The position numbers were made by a program, and so were the translations under genes. Positions 54,542 to 64,000 of a stretch of DNA of 64,000 nucleotides are shown here, one piece after another. Each line of letters begins with the position of its first letter. The stretch's first letter is position 1. The stretch spans positions 152,887 through 216,886 of the forward strand of contig NZ_MCUW01000078.1 in assembly GCF_002873335.1 (NCBI RefSeq), written 5' to 3'. The notes under the pieces are model-generated. The model saw only the letters and a list, made by a program, of their open reading frames with translations. It did not search any database and was not told where the DNA came from. The DNA comes from Vibrio sp. 10N.286.49.B1. GTDB taxonomy: Bacteria > Pseudomonadota > Gammaproteobacteria > Enterobacterales > Vibrionaceae.

Positions 54542-56830
54542 TTAAATCTTACAACCGCCGCCTTCGCAATCGTCATCTTGCTCAACGGTAATTGTCTTAT
54601 CGTCTTGATCGTCTTTCGCGCCGTCACGGGTGTTATGATAGTAAAGTGTTTTTACACCGTACTTATACGCAGTCAGTAGGTCTTGAAGCAATTTCTTCAT
54701 TGGGACCTTACCACTGTCGTAGACACTAGGGTCATAGTTAGTGTTGGCTGAGATCGCTTGGTCAACAAACTTCTGCATGATACCAACTAGGTGCAAGTAG
54801 CCATCATTGTTGCCGATATCCCAAAGTAATTCATAGTTCTCTTTGAGGTTAACGAAGTCTGGTACAACTTGTTTCAGAATACCATCTTTAGAGGCTTTCA
54901 CCGAAACATAACCACGCGGCGGTTCAATACCGTTTGTTGCATTAGAAATCTGCGACGATGTTTCTGATGGCATCAATGCTGTCAGTGTCGAGTTTCTTAG
55001 GCCGAACTCCATGATCTCTTCGCGAAGCGCGTCCCAGTCATAATGCAGCGGTTCGTCACAAACTGAATTGATATCAGCCTTATAAGTGTCGATCGGTAGC
55101 AACCCTTTTGCGTAGTTGGTTTCATTAAACAGTGGGCATCGGCCCTGTTCTTTTGATAGTTCTACGGATGCTTTCAACAAATGATATTGAATGGCTTCGA
55201 ATGTACGGTGGGTGAGGTTGTTTGCTGACCCATCTGAGTACTTCACACCATTTTTTGCAAGGTAGTATGCGTAGTTGATGACACCCACACCAAGCGTACG
55301 ACGGTTCATTGTCGATTTATACGCCGCTGGCAATGGATAATCTTGGTAATCAAGTAGCGCATCAAGCGCACGTACGACTAAGTCCGATAAATCAGCGAGG
55401 TCATCGAGCTCGTTGATTGCGCCCAAGTTAAATGCCGAAAGGGTACACAGTGCAATTTCGCCTTCGTCATCTTCAACATTGCTTAATGGCTTAGTTGGCA
55501 GTGCTATCTCTAAACAAAGGTTAGATTGGCGAACTGGCGCTACTTTAGAATCGAACGGGCTATGCGTGTTGCAGTGGTCTACGTTTTGAATGTAGATGCG
55601 GCCAGTAGAAGCACGTTCTTGCATCAACAACGAGAATAGTTCGACGGCTTTGACGGATTCTTTCTTAATTGATGGGTCGTTTTCGTATTGAAGATACAAG
55701 CGTTCAAATTCATCTTGGTCTTCAAAGAACGCATCGTACAAGCCAGGCACGTCAGAAGGGGAGAACAGTGTAATGTTGCCGCCCTTAACTAAGCGCGAGT
55801 ACATCAGCTTGTTCAGTTGTACACCGTAGTCCATATGGCGAACTCGGTTTTCTTCAACGCCACGGTTATTTTTCAATACCAATAGCGATTGAACTTCGCC
55901 ATGCCACATTGGATAGAATACGGTTGCTGCGCCACCGCGAACGCCACCTTGTGAGCAGCATTTTACCGCAGTTTGAAAGTATTTATAAAATGGGATACAA
56001 CCGGTGTGGAAAGCCTCGCCGCCACGAATCTCAGAACCTAAAGCACGAATTCGTCCAGCGTTGATGCCAATACCAGCACGTTGTGATACGTAACGCACAA
56101 TAGAACTTGCCGTTGCGTTAATCGAATCAAGGCTGTCACCACATTCAATCAAAACGCATGAGCTGAATTGACGAGTAGGGGTACGAACACCAGACATAAT
56201 TGGCGTTGGCAGAGAAATCTTAAAGGTTGACGTCGCATCATAGAATCGCTTGATGTAGTCAAGACGAGTCTCTTTTGGATATTTTGCGAATAAACAGGCG
56301 GCAACTAATATGTAGAGGAACTGCGCACTCTCAAAGATTTGACCGGTCACGCGGTTTTGCACGAAGTACTTGCCTTCCAGCTGTTTAACAGCGGCGTAGG
56401 AAAAGTCGTGGTCGCGAGTATGGTCAATGTAACTATCGAGTTCGTCAAACTCTGCTTTTGTATAGTCTACAAGCAGGTGCTTATCATATTTTCCGGCTTC
56501 AACCATTGTTGAAACTTGGTCAAACAGCGTAGGTGGCTCGTATTGGCCATACGCCTTTTTACGAAGGTGAAAAATAGCTAAACGTGCTGATAAGTATTGG
56601 TAATCTGGCGTCTCTTCCGAGATGAGATCGGCGGCTGATTTTATGATCGTTTCATGGATATCAGACGTCGTGATCCCGTCATAAAACTGGATGTGAGCTT
56701 TTAGCTCAACTTGTGAGACTGATACATTTTCAAGACCTTCGGCTGCCCATGCGATTACACGGTGAATTTTCTCGAGATCGATAGTTTCTTTGCGGCCATT
56801 ACGTTTGGTAACGGTAAGTTGCTGGTTCAT
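54542..56830 (-). CDS. nrdA: Ribonucleotide reductase class Ia, alpha subunit
   Basis: A 762-residue catalytic subunit. The N-terminal ATP-cone (VTKRNGRKETIDLEKIHRV) gives allosteric control. Active-site cysteines are in SSCVLIECGD, QSNLCLEIALPT and LCTLSAFNLGA; the redox pair is in the tail CEGGGCKI. It reduces NDPs to dNDPs. NrdR boxes and a DnaA box lie upstream. Confidence 0.98.
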   Translation of the reverse strand: MNQQLTVTKRNGRKETIDLEKIHRVIAWAAEGLENVSVSQVELKAHIQFYDGITTSDIHETIIKSAADLISEETPDYQYLSARLAIFHLRKKAYGQYEPPTLFDQVSTMVEAGKYDKHLLVDYTKAEFDELDSYIDHTRDHDFSYAAVKQLEGKYFVQNRVTGQIFESAQFLYILVAACLFAKYPKETRLDYIKRFYDATSTFKISLPTPIMSGVRTPTRQFSSCVLIECGDSLDSINATASSIVRYVSQRAGIGINAGRIRALGSEIRGGEAFHTGCIPFYKYFQTAVKCCSQGGVRGGAATVFYPMWHGEVQSLLVLKNNRGVEENRVRHMDYGVQLNKLMYSRLVKGGNITLFSPSDVPGLYDAFFEDQDEFERLYLQYENDPSIKKESVKAVELFSLLMQERASTGRIYIQNVDHCNTHSPFDSKVAPVRQSNLCLEIALPTKPLSNVEDDEGEIALCTLSAFNLGAINELDDLADLSDLVVRALDALLDYQDYPLPAAYKSTMNRRTLGVGVINYAYYLAKNGVKYSDGSANNLTHRTFEAIQYHLLKASVELSKEQGRCPLFNETNYAKGLLPIDTYKADINSVCDEPLHYDWDALREEIMEFGLRNSTLTALMPSETSSQISNATNGIEPPRGYVSVKASKDGILKQVVPDFVNLKENYELLWDIGNNDGYLHLVGIMQKFVDQAISANTNYDPSVYDSGKVPMKKLLQDLLTAYKYGVKTLYYHNTRDGAKDDQDDKTITVEQDDDCEGGGCKI

Positions 56831-56938
56831 TCTGAGGTGTTCCCTAACAAAACAATGTGAAGTCTTGCTTTTATGAAATTTTGTTGAGTCTTAGCGATGA
56901 CTTCGTGATCCAAGTCGCCCTAAATCATTTTGTGTCTA

Positions 56939-56987
56939 ACACAAGATATAGGGGTTATCTGCATTCCGGCTTACAAGATAGTGCTAT
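56939..56987 (-). promoter_or_regulatory. Two NrdR boxes upstream of nrdA
   Basis: ACACAAGATATAGGGGT (56939-56955) and TACAAGATAGTGCTAT (56972-56987). The shared ACAAGATA cores start 32 bases apart (about three helical turns), the arrangement bound by the dNTP-sensing repressor NrdR. They lie 109-157 bases before nrdA. Confidence 0.72.
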
Positions 56988-57023
56988 AAGCCAAAGTTTT
57001 CAAGTTCACAAATTTGTTTGAAC

Positions 57024-57032
57024 TGTGGATAA
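57024..57032 (-). promoter_or_regulatory. DnaA box upstream of nrdA
   Basis: TGTGGATAA, the reverse complement of the perfect DnaA box TTATCCACA, about 195 bases upstream of nrdA. DnaA is known to act at the nrdAB promoter of E. coli. The rest of 56831-57465 holds no gene that I can see. Confidence 0.7.
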
Positions 57033-57409
57033 ACAGGGGACAGAAAAAAATCAGTTAGTAAACACTAACCATTGAAGATAGGGCAGACTTAGCGGTGAAA
57101 ATTACGTGCTAGCGAATCGGTTTTCTTTTAACCATTTCAAAAATAAATTCCTTGATCTTTGATAATTTTTGGACGTTATTGATGGGATAATTAAAAGTGA
57201 GATATCCGGCTGCAAAATACACAGGTTTGTCTTGTTTTTGTAGCGTAATTGTGTCGAAAAATTAACGGAGTATAACGAGCCAAATTGGATAAGAAAGTGT
57301 ATGCATTGACGTTGCTTTGATGTGACGGGCTCACCTAAATAAAGCTATGAACGATGCCGCTGAATAAAATAGCAAAAAGTTGGGATGACAGAGTAGGGTT
57401 AACGCAAGC

Positions 57410-57436
57410 AGCATCACCTTAATAGCAGGTGATGCT
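57410..57436. other. Perfect hairpin after ubiG
   Basis: AGCATCACCT and AGGTGATGCT with a seven-base loop, 30 bases beyond the ubiG stop. No T-run on either strand, so a conventional terminator is not supported. Confidence 0.4.
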
Positions 57437-57465
57437 GGACAAAAATCGAGTTAGCGATCTATCTA

Positions 57466-58170
57466 TTATGGCTTTTCAGTAAAGACAATATAGTTAACGT
57501 CTACACGTCGACCCAACTTGTAGCTGTCAGTGAGAGGATTGTATTGTAAGCCAGTCATGCCTTTTTCAATAAGATCAGTGCGGTCGACCATTTTTATCAA
57601 CTCTGATGGTTTGATGAATTTTTCATGGTCATGTGTGCCGTCCGGCACGATTTTGAGCAACTTTTCTGCACCCACAATAGCGAAAAGATACGACTGCAGG
57701 TTGCGGTTTAATGTCGAGAAGAAAACTTGACCACCCGGTTTGACGAGTTTTGAACAAGCCGCGACCACTGATGCGGGATCAGGAACGTGTTCAAGCATTT
57801 CCATACAAGTGACCACATCATATTGGCCTGCGTATTGGCTTGCGTGCTGCTCGACTGTGCTCTGAACGTAGGTTAATGTCGCGCCGGTTTCTAATGCGTG
57901 TAATCTTGCCACTTCAAGCGGCTCTTTTCCCATATCAAGTCCAGTGACGGTCGCACCTTGGTGAGCCATGCTTTCGGCGAGGATGCCACCACCACAGCCG
58001 ACATCAAGAACTTTCTTGCCAAAAAGACCATTGGCATTTTCCAACACGTAGTTTAAACGCAATGGATTGATTTGATGTAGAGGTTTAAATTCGCCTTGGA
58101 GATCCCACCAGCGACTTGCCATATCTTCGAATTTTTTTATTTCGTCTAAATCGACGTTTTGGTTCTTATC
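57466..58170 (-). CDS. ubiG: Ubiquinone biosynthesis O-methyltransferase UbiG
   Basis: A 234-residue SAM-dependent methyltransferase. The SAM site is [16 protein letters not shown], with post-[14 protein letters not shown] and [13 protein letters not shown]. It carries out both O-methylations of the ubiquinone ring. The start [19 protein letters not shown] at 58170 matches the usual N-terminus; an upstream extension to 58236 is a low-complexity translation. It is divergent from gyrA, as in E. coli. Confidence 0.95.
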   Translation of the reverse strand, partial: DKNQNVDLDEIKKFEDMASRWWDLQGEFKPLHQINPLRLNYVLENANGLFGKKVLDVGCGGGILAESMAHQGATVTGLDMGKEPLEVARLHALETGATLTYVQSTVEQHASQYAGQYDVVTCMEMLEHVPDPASVVAACSKLVKPGGQVFFSTLNRNLQSYLFAIVGAEKLLKIVPDGTHDHEKFIKPSELIKMVDRTDLIEKGMTGLQYNPLTDSYKLGRRVDVNYIVFTEKP

Positions 58171-58539
58171 CATACTGGTGATTATCCATACAGGTACATA
58201 TACGTACTGGTGTTTATCTATACAAACGCTGATCAATGGGCATTTATGAACGCGCAGAGTGGTATGCGTCTATTTTTGAGGAGTATACCGTAATTTTTTT
58301 TTACGACGAACTTTAAGGCAAGCGGTTTGTGAGATTTTCCTGACATAAGGTGGTTTAGGGAATGATTTGATTGTTTTTTCACCGCTTTTCGTGATGGTGA
58401 TTTTGAAATGTGCAAATTGTGGACAGTTGAATCGCCACGAAGGTCACAACATGATAAAACCCGCATGAAAGTGATGCCGCCGCTACGATTATTATGTTAT
58501 ATTTTCTGACCTTATACGTATTAAATATACGAACGAAAT

Positions 58540-58560
58540 ATAGAGGGATATCGGCTCTAT
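58540..58560 (+). promoter_or_regulatory. Short hairpin around the gyrA ribosome site
   Basis: ATAGAG (58540-58545) can pair with CTCTAT (58555-58560), enclosing GGATATCGG and touching the AUG. The ribosome site GAGGGA overlaps the left arm. The 388-base gap to ubiG has an AT-rich promoter-like stretch (TATGTTATATTTT, about 58492-58504). Confidence 0.4.
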
Positions 58561-61243
58561 GAGCGATCTAGCTAAAGAGATCACGCCCGTAAACATTGAA
58601 GATGAACTGAAAAGTTCATACCTCGACTACGCGATGTCAGTCATCGTGGGTCGTGCACTTCCGGATGTACGTGATGGCCTAAAACCAGTGCATCGTCGCG
58701 TTTTGTTTGCGATGAACGTGCTAGGCAATGATTGGAACAAATCATACAAAAAATCTGCTCGTGTAGTAGGTGACGTTATTGGTAAGTATCACCCACACGG
58801 TGATAGCGCAGTTTACGATACGATTGTTCGTATGGCGCAGCCATTCTCGCTGCGCTATATGCTGGTCGATGGTCAAGGTAACTTTGGCTCGGTCGATGGT
58901 GATTCAGCGGCGGCGATGCGTTATACCGAAGTTCGTATGTCGAAAATTGCAGGCGAACTATTGGCAGATCTTGATAAAGAAACTGTCGATTACGTTCCTA
59001 ACTATGATGGAACAGAGCAAATACCAGCAGTATTACCAACGAAAATCCCGAACCTTTTGGTGAACGGCGCTTCAGGTATTGCGGTCGGTATGGCAACGAA
59101 TATTCCACCACATAACTTGACCGAAGTTGTGGATGGTTGTTTGGCATACATTGCAAACGAAGACATTACCATTGATGAGCTTATGGATTACATCCCTGGG
59201 CCAGACTTTCCGACTGCTGCATTAATTAGTGGACGTAAAGGCATCATTGAGGCCTATAAAACGGGTCGTGGTAAGGTTTATATGCGCTCGAAGGCGGATA
59301 TAGAAGTAGAGAAAAATGGTAAAGAAACCATTGTCGTTACTGAAATACCTTACCAAGTAAATAAAGCGCGTGTGATTGAGAAAATCGCTGAACTTGTTAA
59401 AGACAAGAAAGTGGAAGGTATCAGTGCACTGCGTGATGAATCAGACAAAGACGGTATGCGTATCGTTATCGAATGTAAGCGTGATGCTGTGGGTGAAGTG
59501 GTTCTAAACAACCTGTACTCACAAACTCAGTTGCAGTCGACGTTTGGCATCAACATGGTTGCCCTAAATAATGGTCAGCCGCAGTTGTTTAACTTGAAAG
59601 AAATGATCAAGTGTTTCGTTGATCACCGTCGCGAAGTCGTGACGCGCCGTACTATCTTCGAACTGAAGAAGGCACGTGATCGCGCACACATCCTAGAAGC
59701 ACTTTCGCTTGCTTTGGCTAATATCGACGACATTATCGAGTTGATTCGTAATGCACCGACACCAGCCGAAGCGAAAGCTGGCTTAGTGGCTCGTGGTTGG
59801 GACTTGGGTAACGTTGCTTCTATGCTTGAAAGAGCGGGCACCGATGCTGCTCGACCTGATTGGCTGGAAGACGAGTACGGCATTCGTGATGGTCTGTATT
59901 ATCTTACTGAACAGCAAGCACAAGCGATTCTTGAGCTTCGTCTACACCGTTTGACTGGTTTAGAGCACGAGAAAATACTTGATGAGTACAAAGCGCTTCT
60001 TGAAGAAATTGCAGAGTTACTGCATATCCTCGCTGACACAGAGCGTTTGATGGAAGTTATTCGTGAAGAACTTGAATTGGTTCAAGCGACTTATGGTGAT
60101 GCTCGTCGCAGTGAGATTACAGCAGCTGTGCACGATATTGATATGGAAGAGCTGATTGCTCGCGAAGATGTTGTCGTGACATTGTCGCACGAAGGCTACG
60201 TGAAATATCAAATCCTAAGCGATTACGAAGCTCAGCGTCGTGGTGGCAAAGGTAAGAGTGCGACTAAGATGAAGGAAGAAGATTACATCGAGCGTTTGCT
60301 CGTTGCGAATACTCATGACAACATCTTGTGCTTCTCTACCCGCGGTAAAACCTATCGCCTGAAAGTCTATCAACTGCCGCTTGCAAGCCGAGCAGCACGA
60401 GGAAAACCAATCGTCAACCTTCTTCCGTTAGAAGAAAACGAGCGTATTACGGCTATTTTGCCGGTGAGCGAATTTAGCTCAGATAAATACATCTTTATGG
60501 CGACGGGTGATGGTACGGTTAAGAAAACGTCACTAGACCAATTCTCTAACGTCCGCTCTAATGGCTTGATTGCGGTTAACCTGCGTGATGATGATTCATT
60601 GATTGGTGTGGATATCACCAATGGCGAAAGCGACATTATGCTCTTCTCGAAAGCGGGTAAAGTTGTTCGCTTTAGCGAAGATAAAGTTCGTGCTATGGGT
60701 CGTACTGCGGCCGGTGTTCGCGGTATGAAACTTGCCGATGATGACCAAGTTGTGTCGTTGATTGTTCCTTCAAACGAAGGTGATATTCTAACGGTCACGA
60801 AGAATGGTTACGGTAAACGAACTGAGCTTGCTGAGTACCCTACAAAAGGGCGTGCTACGCAAGGTGTTGTCTCGATTAAAGTCTCTGAGCGAAATGGCCC
60901 TGTTGTTGGCGCTGTTCAAGTTGAGATTGGCGATGAGATGATGATGATCACCGATGCGGCGACATTGGTTCGTACTCGCGTTGCTGAAGTCAGCCAGGTT
61001 GGCCGAAATACGCAAGGCGTGACGCTTATCAGAACGGCTGAAGATGAATCGGTTGTTGGCCTTCAACGTATTGATGAAATCGACGAAGCCGATTTACCTG
61101 ATGGTGAGCTACCTGACGGTGAGTTAGCAGAAGGCGAAGTTTCTCAACAAGGTGATGTTCAAGACGGTGAGCAAACGGATGCTCCTGACGAAAACGCACC
61201 TGAGGCATCTGAACCAAAAGATGACGCTGCTGACGAAGAGTAA
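58559..61243 (+). CDS. gyrA: DNA gyrase subunit A
   Basis: An 894-residue type IIA topoisomerase subunit. The catalytic tyrosine is in [12 protein letters not shown], and the quinolone-determining region [17 protein letters not shown] has wild-type Ser83 and Asp87. The C-terminal beta-pinwheel contains the GyrA-box type QRRGGKGKS. It ends in a long acidic tail with PDGEL repeats (about the last 55 residues), common in marine Vibrio GyrA. It forms the A2B2 gyrase with GyrB. A strong terminator follows. Confidence 0.98.
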   Translation: MSDLAKEITPVNIEDELKSSYLDYAMSVIVGRALPDVRDGLKPVHRRVLFAMNVLGNDWNKSYKKSARVVGDVIGKYHPHGDSAVYDTIVRMAQPFSLRYMLVDGQGNFGSVDGDSAAAMRYTEVRMSKIAGELLADLDKETVDYVPNYDGTEQIPAVLPTKIPNLLVNGASGIAVGMATNIPPHNLTEVVDGCLAYIANEDITIDELMDYIPGPDFPTAALISGRKGIIEAYKTGRGKVYMRSKADIEVEKNGKETIVVTEIPYQVNKARVIEKIAELVKDKKVEGISALRDESDKDGMRIVIECKRDAVGEVVLNNLYSQTQLQSTFGINMVALNNGQPQLFNLKEMIKCFVDHRREVVTRRTIFELKKARDRAHILEALSLALANIDDIIELIRNAPTPAEAKAGLVARGWDLGNVASMLERAGTDAARPDWLEDEYGIRDGLYYLTEQQAQAILELRLHRLTGLEHEKILDEYKALLEEIAELLHILADTERLMEVIREELELVQATYGDARRSEITAAVHDIDMEELIAREDVVVTLSHEGYVKYQILSDYEAQRRGGKGKSATKMKEEDYIERLLVANTHDNILCFSTRGKTYRLKVYQLPLASRAARGKPIVNLLPLEENERITAILPVSEFSSDKYIFMATGDGTVKKTSLDQFSNVRSNGLIAVNLRDDDSLIGVDITNGESDIMLFSKAGKVVRFSEDKVRAMGRTAAGVRGMKLADDDQVVSLIVPSNEGDILTVTKNGYGKRTELAEYPTKGRATQGVVSIKVSERNGPVVGAVQVEIGDEMMMITDAATLVRTRVAEVSQVGRNTQGVTLIRTAEDESVVGLQRIDEIDEADLPDGELPDGELAEGEVSQQGDVQDGEQTDAPDENAPEASEPKDDAADEE

Positions 61244-61259
61244 TTTTCCAAAGCAATAG

Positions 61260-61288
61260 AAAAAGCCGAGCGTATGCTCGGCTTTTTT
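61260..61288 (+). terminator. Terminator of gyrA
   Basis: AAAAGCCGAGC and GCTCGGCTTTTTT form a stem with a GTAT loop, 15 bases after the stop codon. Confidence 0.93.
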
Positions 61289-61404
61289 ATGTCTACAATA
61301 CGGTCATTATAAAAACAGGTATTAATCTTCATCGCTATGAGTGATGAGCCATTAGCGATGAGATCTAAGTGCTAGCGATTAATCCCTGAGTCTAATCCCG
61401 TATT

Positions 61405-62781
61405 TTAAAGGATGCGAGCTCGGAAACTGCGCCCTTTCATTTTACCGTCTTCGATTTTACTGTGTGCTTTTCTGGCAATGTTCTTGTCAACGGCAACAAA
61501 TGAAGCCATGGGGAACATATTGATTTTACCAATCTGTGCGCCTTGAATGGTTTTATCACTTGTCAATGCGCCAAGAATGTCTCCAGGGCGTAGCTTCTGC
61601 TTTTTACCACCAGACACTTGTATCGTAGCCATCTTCGCTTGATACGGCTGGTTGTTTGATGGCGCTGGAAGCTGGCTTGGTTCGATTGGCATATCGAGAT
61701 ACTCATCAATTAAAGCGACACGGTGCATTTCATTGGCGCTGAAAAAGCTAAACGCAAGGCCCTTGTTACCAGCACGCCCTGTACGACCAATACGGTGAAC
61801 ATGAACCTCTGGATCGCGAGACAATTCATAGTTGAACACGGCGTCTAGGTTTTCAACATCTAAACCACGGGCAGCAACGTCAGTTGCGACAAGGATCGTC
61901 ACGCTTTTATTCGAGAATTGAACCAATGCGCGATCGCGCTCTTTTTGTTCAAGATCACCATGAAGATCAATCACACTAAAGCCGCGATGATGTAACTCAT
62001 CAGCGACGCTTTGCACTTCTCTTTTCGTGTTGCAGAAAACAACCGCCGACTCAGGTTGATGTGTTAAAAGCAGGTTTTCCAATGCATCATCTCTATCGGC
62101 TTGTGAGTCGACCTTATAGAAAAACTGTTGAATGCTGCTGTGATCATGTTTGCTTTCTACTTTGACAATCTCAGGGCTACGCATAATACGCGAAGCAATG
62201 GCTTCAATCTGCTTAGGGAAAGTCGCGCTGAACAGTAACGTTTGGCGTTCTTTTGGCACTTCATTGATGATCGCGTCAAGTGCGTCTTGGAAGCCCATAT
62301 CTAGCATACGGTCTGCTTCGTCAAGGACGAGTGTATTGAGTTCACTAAGGTCGATACGGCCGCGCTCAAGGTGGTCAAGAATACGACCAGGAGTACCAAC
62401 AAGAATGTGAGCGCCGTGCTCGAGTGATCCAATCTGAGGGCCCATTGGTGTACCACCGCACAGTGTTAATACTTTGATGTTATGAATGGTACGAGCAAGG
62501 TTACGTATTTCCTTCGCAACTTGATCGGCAAGTTCACGGGTAGGACAAAGTACCAGTGATTGAACACGAAAGCGTTTAACTCGTAAGTTAGAAAGAAGTC
62601 CAAGCCCAAATGCTGCGGTCTTACCTGAACCGGTTTTTCCCTGACCGATAACGTCTTTACCATCAAGAATGAGTGGTAAAGATTGTGCTTGAATCTCCGT
62701 CATTTCAGTAAAGCCAAGTCCTTCTAGGTTACTTAGTAAAGAAGGTGAAAGATTTAAGGTGGAAAAATTGGAACTGTTCAA
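61405..62781 (-). CDS. dbpA: ATP-dependent RNA helicase DbpA
   Basis: A 458-residue DEAD-box helicase: Q motif, Walker A GQGKTGSGKTAA, DEAD in VLDEADRMLDMGF, SAT in LFSATFPKQ and HRIGRTGRAG. The C-terminal domain (LRPGDILGALTSDKTIQGAQ) is the DbpA RNA-binding fold that recognises hairpin 92 of 23S rRNA. It helps assemble the large ribosomal subunit. Confidence 0.95.
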   Translation of the reverse strand: MNSSNFSTLNLSPSLLSNLEGLGFTEMTEIQAQSLPLILDGKDVIGQGKTGSGKTAAFGLGLLSNLRVKRFRVQSLVLCPTRELADQVAKEIRNLARTIHNIKVLTLCGGTPMGPQIGSLEHGAHILVGTPGRILDHLERGRIDLSELNTLVLDEADRMLDMGFQDALDAIINEVPKERQTLLFSATFPKQIEAIASRIMRSPEIVKVESKHDHSSIQQFFYKVDSQADRDDALENLLLTHQPESAVVFCNTKREVQSVADELHHRGFSVIDLHGDLEQKERDRALVQFSNKSVTILVATDVAARGLDVENLDAVFNYELSRDPEVHVHRIGRTGRAGNKGLAFSFFSANEMHRVALIDEYLDMPIEPSQLPAPSNNQPYQAKMATIQVSGGKKQKLRPGDILGALTSDKTIQGAQIGKINMFPMASFVAVDKNIARKAHSKIEDGKMKGRSFRARIL

Positions 62782-62950
62782 GTGCGATCCTTAATGGTCG
62801 TAGGGCAAGGGGGGTATTATCAACATATCTGACTACGTTACCAGAAGAAAGTGACATAGTTCTAACTAGAATAGTCTTTATACATTGGTTTGCGGAACTG
62901 TTTTATACCGTAGAAGGCAACGATACATACAGTCCCTGCAATAAGCGTTA

Positions 62951-62985
62951 TGCAGGGCTGCCTCTAAATAGCGGCCCTGCTGTTT
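62951..62985. other. GC-rich hairpin between dbpA and wbuC
   Basis: GCAGGGC and GCCCTGC form a stem around 15 bases, with TGTTTT on the plus side. It may be a terminator, but neither flanking gene reads toward it from the plus strand. Confidence 0.35.
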
Positions 62986-62997
62986 TCCAATAGGGTG

Positions 62998-63492
62998 TTA
63001 TTTTTGTTCAGTGATAGGCTGTGCTGTTCTCATCCAGTCACGGTAGACGTCAGCGCCGTCTTGACCTTCAACTGGCGACCAAGAAGCAAAGTCTTCCGGT
63101 TGAGTAGGTAAGTAGGCGCCTTCTTTAATTTCTAAACCGACAGTACCCTCGCTCATACATGCATAGCCATGCCAAGTTCCCGGTGGGATCTCAATCGCTC
63201 GGTTGGTCTCTGGAGAAAGGCTATGACGCTCAGTTACATTCCCGTCGTTATCAAAAATCAAAAGGTCAAGTTGACCTTTTAACACTAAAAATAACTCCCA
63301 CTTGTGGGACTCACTATGACGGTGGGGACGCATGTAAGTATCTGGCTCTGTAGAGATAAATAATCGTTGTACGTTAGCGTCAAGTTGTTCGTGAAGGTTG
63401 TGATGACTGCGCTGACGTGGTGCGGCTTTGGCGTTACTTGAGAATGTATCGAAATCTTGATTACTGATTATTTTTAGCATTGCTTGGCTCAT
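62998..63492 (-). CDS. WbuC-type cupin protein
   Basis: A 164-residue cupin. Metal-type residues lie in RPHRHSESHKWELFLVLKG and IEIPPGTWHGYACMSEGTV. It matches the WbuC cupin-fold metalloprotein family, sometimes found in O-antigen clusters, function unclear. An ATG at 63480 (MLKIISNQDF) is an equally good start; neither has a strong ribosome site. No sugar-nucleotide genes flank it here. Confidence 0.85.
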   Translation of the reverse strand: MSQAMLKIISNQDFDTFSSNAKAAPRQRSHHNLHEQLDANVQRLFISTEPDTYMRPHRHSESHKWELFLVLKGQLDLLIFDNDGNVTERHSLSPETNRAIEIPPGTWHGYACMSEGTVGLEIKEGAYLPTQPEDFASWSPVEGQDGADVYRDWMRTAQPITEQK

Positions 63493-63705
63493 GAGGTAGT
63501 GTAAACAGGATTAGTGTATCGATTTAAGTAAATAGTGCAGCAAGAAATTTCATATTTCATACCGTCTAATTTTTTTATGATGTCACCCCAATGTCATTTC
63601 ACTGGCTTAAATCGTGACTACCCTTCCATTTTAACTGGTTTAATCTGTACGAAAACGGCAATTTGTTATTATTATTTTATGATTATGGATTAACCAGTTA
63701 CGACG

Positions 63706-63891
63706 GTGGATAACGCAGTGGAAGCAGCAATCAATCAGTTAAAAAAAGACTTTTACGCACACCTGAAATCGTTTCATGAACCTAAGTTGGGTATGGTCTC
63801 AAAAACATTGTCGACACTGACTCAAGACGAATTAGCTGAGCTTGAGAACGTTTGGGTTCAATTGGCGGTGTGGAAACAAAAACAAGTCTAA
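63706..63891 (+). CDS. Hypothetical 61-residue protein
   Basis: A GTG-start ORF encoding a charged, probably helical peptide beginning VEAAINQLKKDFYAHL. No family recognised; no signal peptide. A weak ribosome site (ACGACG) makes the start uncertain; GTG at 63718 is an alternative. A good terminator 54 bases after the stop supports a real transcript. A purine-poor 214-base gap separates it from wbuC, where a promoter could lie. Confidence 0.5.
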   Translation: MDNAVEAAINQLKKDFYAHLKSFHEPKLGMVSKTLSTLTQDELAELENVWVQLAVWKQKQV

Positions 63892-63944
63892 TTCTATCTC
63901 GTAGCTTTGTTTGCGGCGAGCATACAGTCTACCTTTGAATGTTC

Positions 63945-63974
63945 AACCCTAAGTGGTAACGCTTAGGGTTTTTT
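63945..63974 (+). terminator. Terminator at the end of the window
   Basis: AACCCTAAG and CTTAGGGTT form a 9-bp stem followed by TTTT. Confidence 0.88.
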
Positions 63975-64000
63975 AGTGTCTTCTTCATATCAATTGTTAT

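Noticed and set aside
57410..57436. Rho-independent terminator of ubiG
   Set aside because: The stem is perfect, but neither strand has a T-run after it, so it is recorded only as a hairpin.

Overview
The window reads as a chromosome I segment of a marine Vibrionaceae species (Vibrio or a close relative). Several gene orders are those of the Vibrio core: metR/metE next to the type II secretion pilotin gene, yciI-yciA-yciB, the trpEGDCFBA operon with divergent rnm (trpH), yciO and rluB, then sapABCDF-pspF-pspABC-vexIJK-like efflux, and yfaE-nrdB-nrdA-ubiG-gyrA. No rRNA, tRNA, CRISPR array or insertion sequence was seen. This is a reading by eye; family assignments rest on motifs and remembered homologues, not on a search.

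Layout. 1-2.8 kb: a cold-shock protein, a tiny translationally coupled gene pair of unknown function, and a GT39-like membrane glycosyltransferase. 2.9-6.4 kb: metR and metE, with tandem Met boxes and MetR sites between them. 6.4-10.6 kb: pilotin, yciI, yciA, yciB, an unknown protein with a possible clan-CD protease signature, and a dicarboxylate/amino-acid:cation symporter. 10.8-17.9 kb: the trp operon with leader peptide, attenuator and a TrpR operator that also faces rnm. 17.9-20.6 kb: rnm, yciO, rluB. 20.7-28.8 kb: the sap transporter operon, pspF, and a sigma-54 controlled pspABC. 29-34.3 kb: an RND pump with two lipoprotein adaptors. 34.5-37.6 kb: two Tag-family glycosylases, an exported FAH-family protein and a GcvR-like ACT protein.

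37.7-48.3 kb is the accessory block and the most interesting part. It has an aldehyde dehydrogenase plus a membrane protein, an iron-type alcohol dehydrogenase, a Sel1-repeat protein, a Ser-type sulfatase, a NemR-like TetR regulator, a Cys-type sulfatase, two small membrane proteins and an anaerobic sulfatase-maturating radical SAM enzyme. Four copies of one 16-bp motif (TAGAC-Y-N4-GGT core) lie just upstream of the four transcription units. This suggests one electrophile-responsive regulon joining aldehyde detoxification to sulfatase production and maturation.

48.4-64 kb returns to mostly core genes: a CinA-like protein, an intergenic tandem repeat of about 240 bp, an unknown 79-residue protein behind a CRP/FNR-like site, a DUF2804 protein paired with a fatty-acid-hydroxylase-family enzyme, ribonucleotide reductase with its ferredoxin (NrdR boxes and a perfect DnaA box upstream), ubiG, gyrA, dbpA, a WbuC-type cupin and a small unknown ORF.
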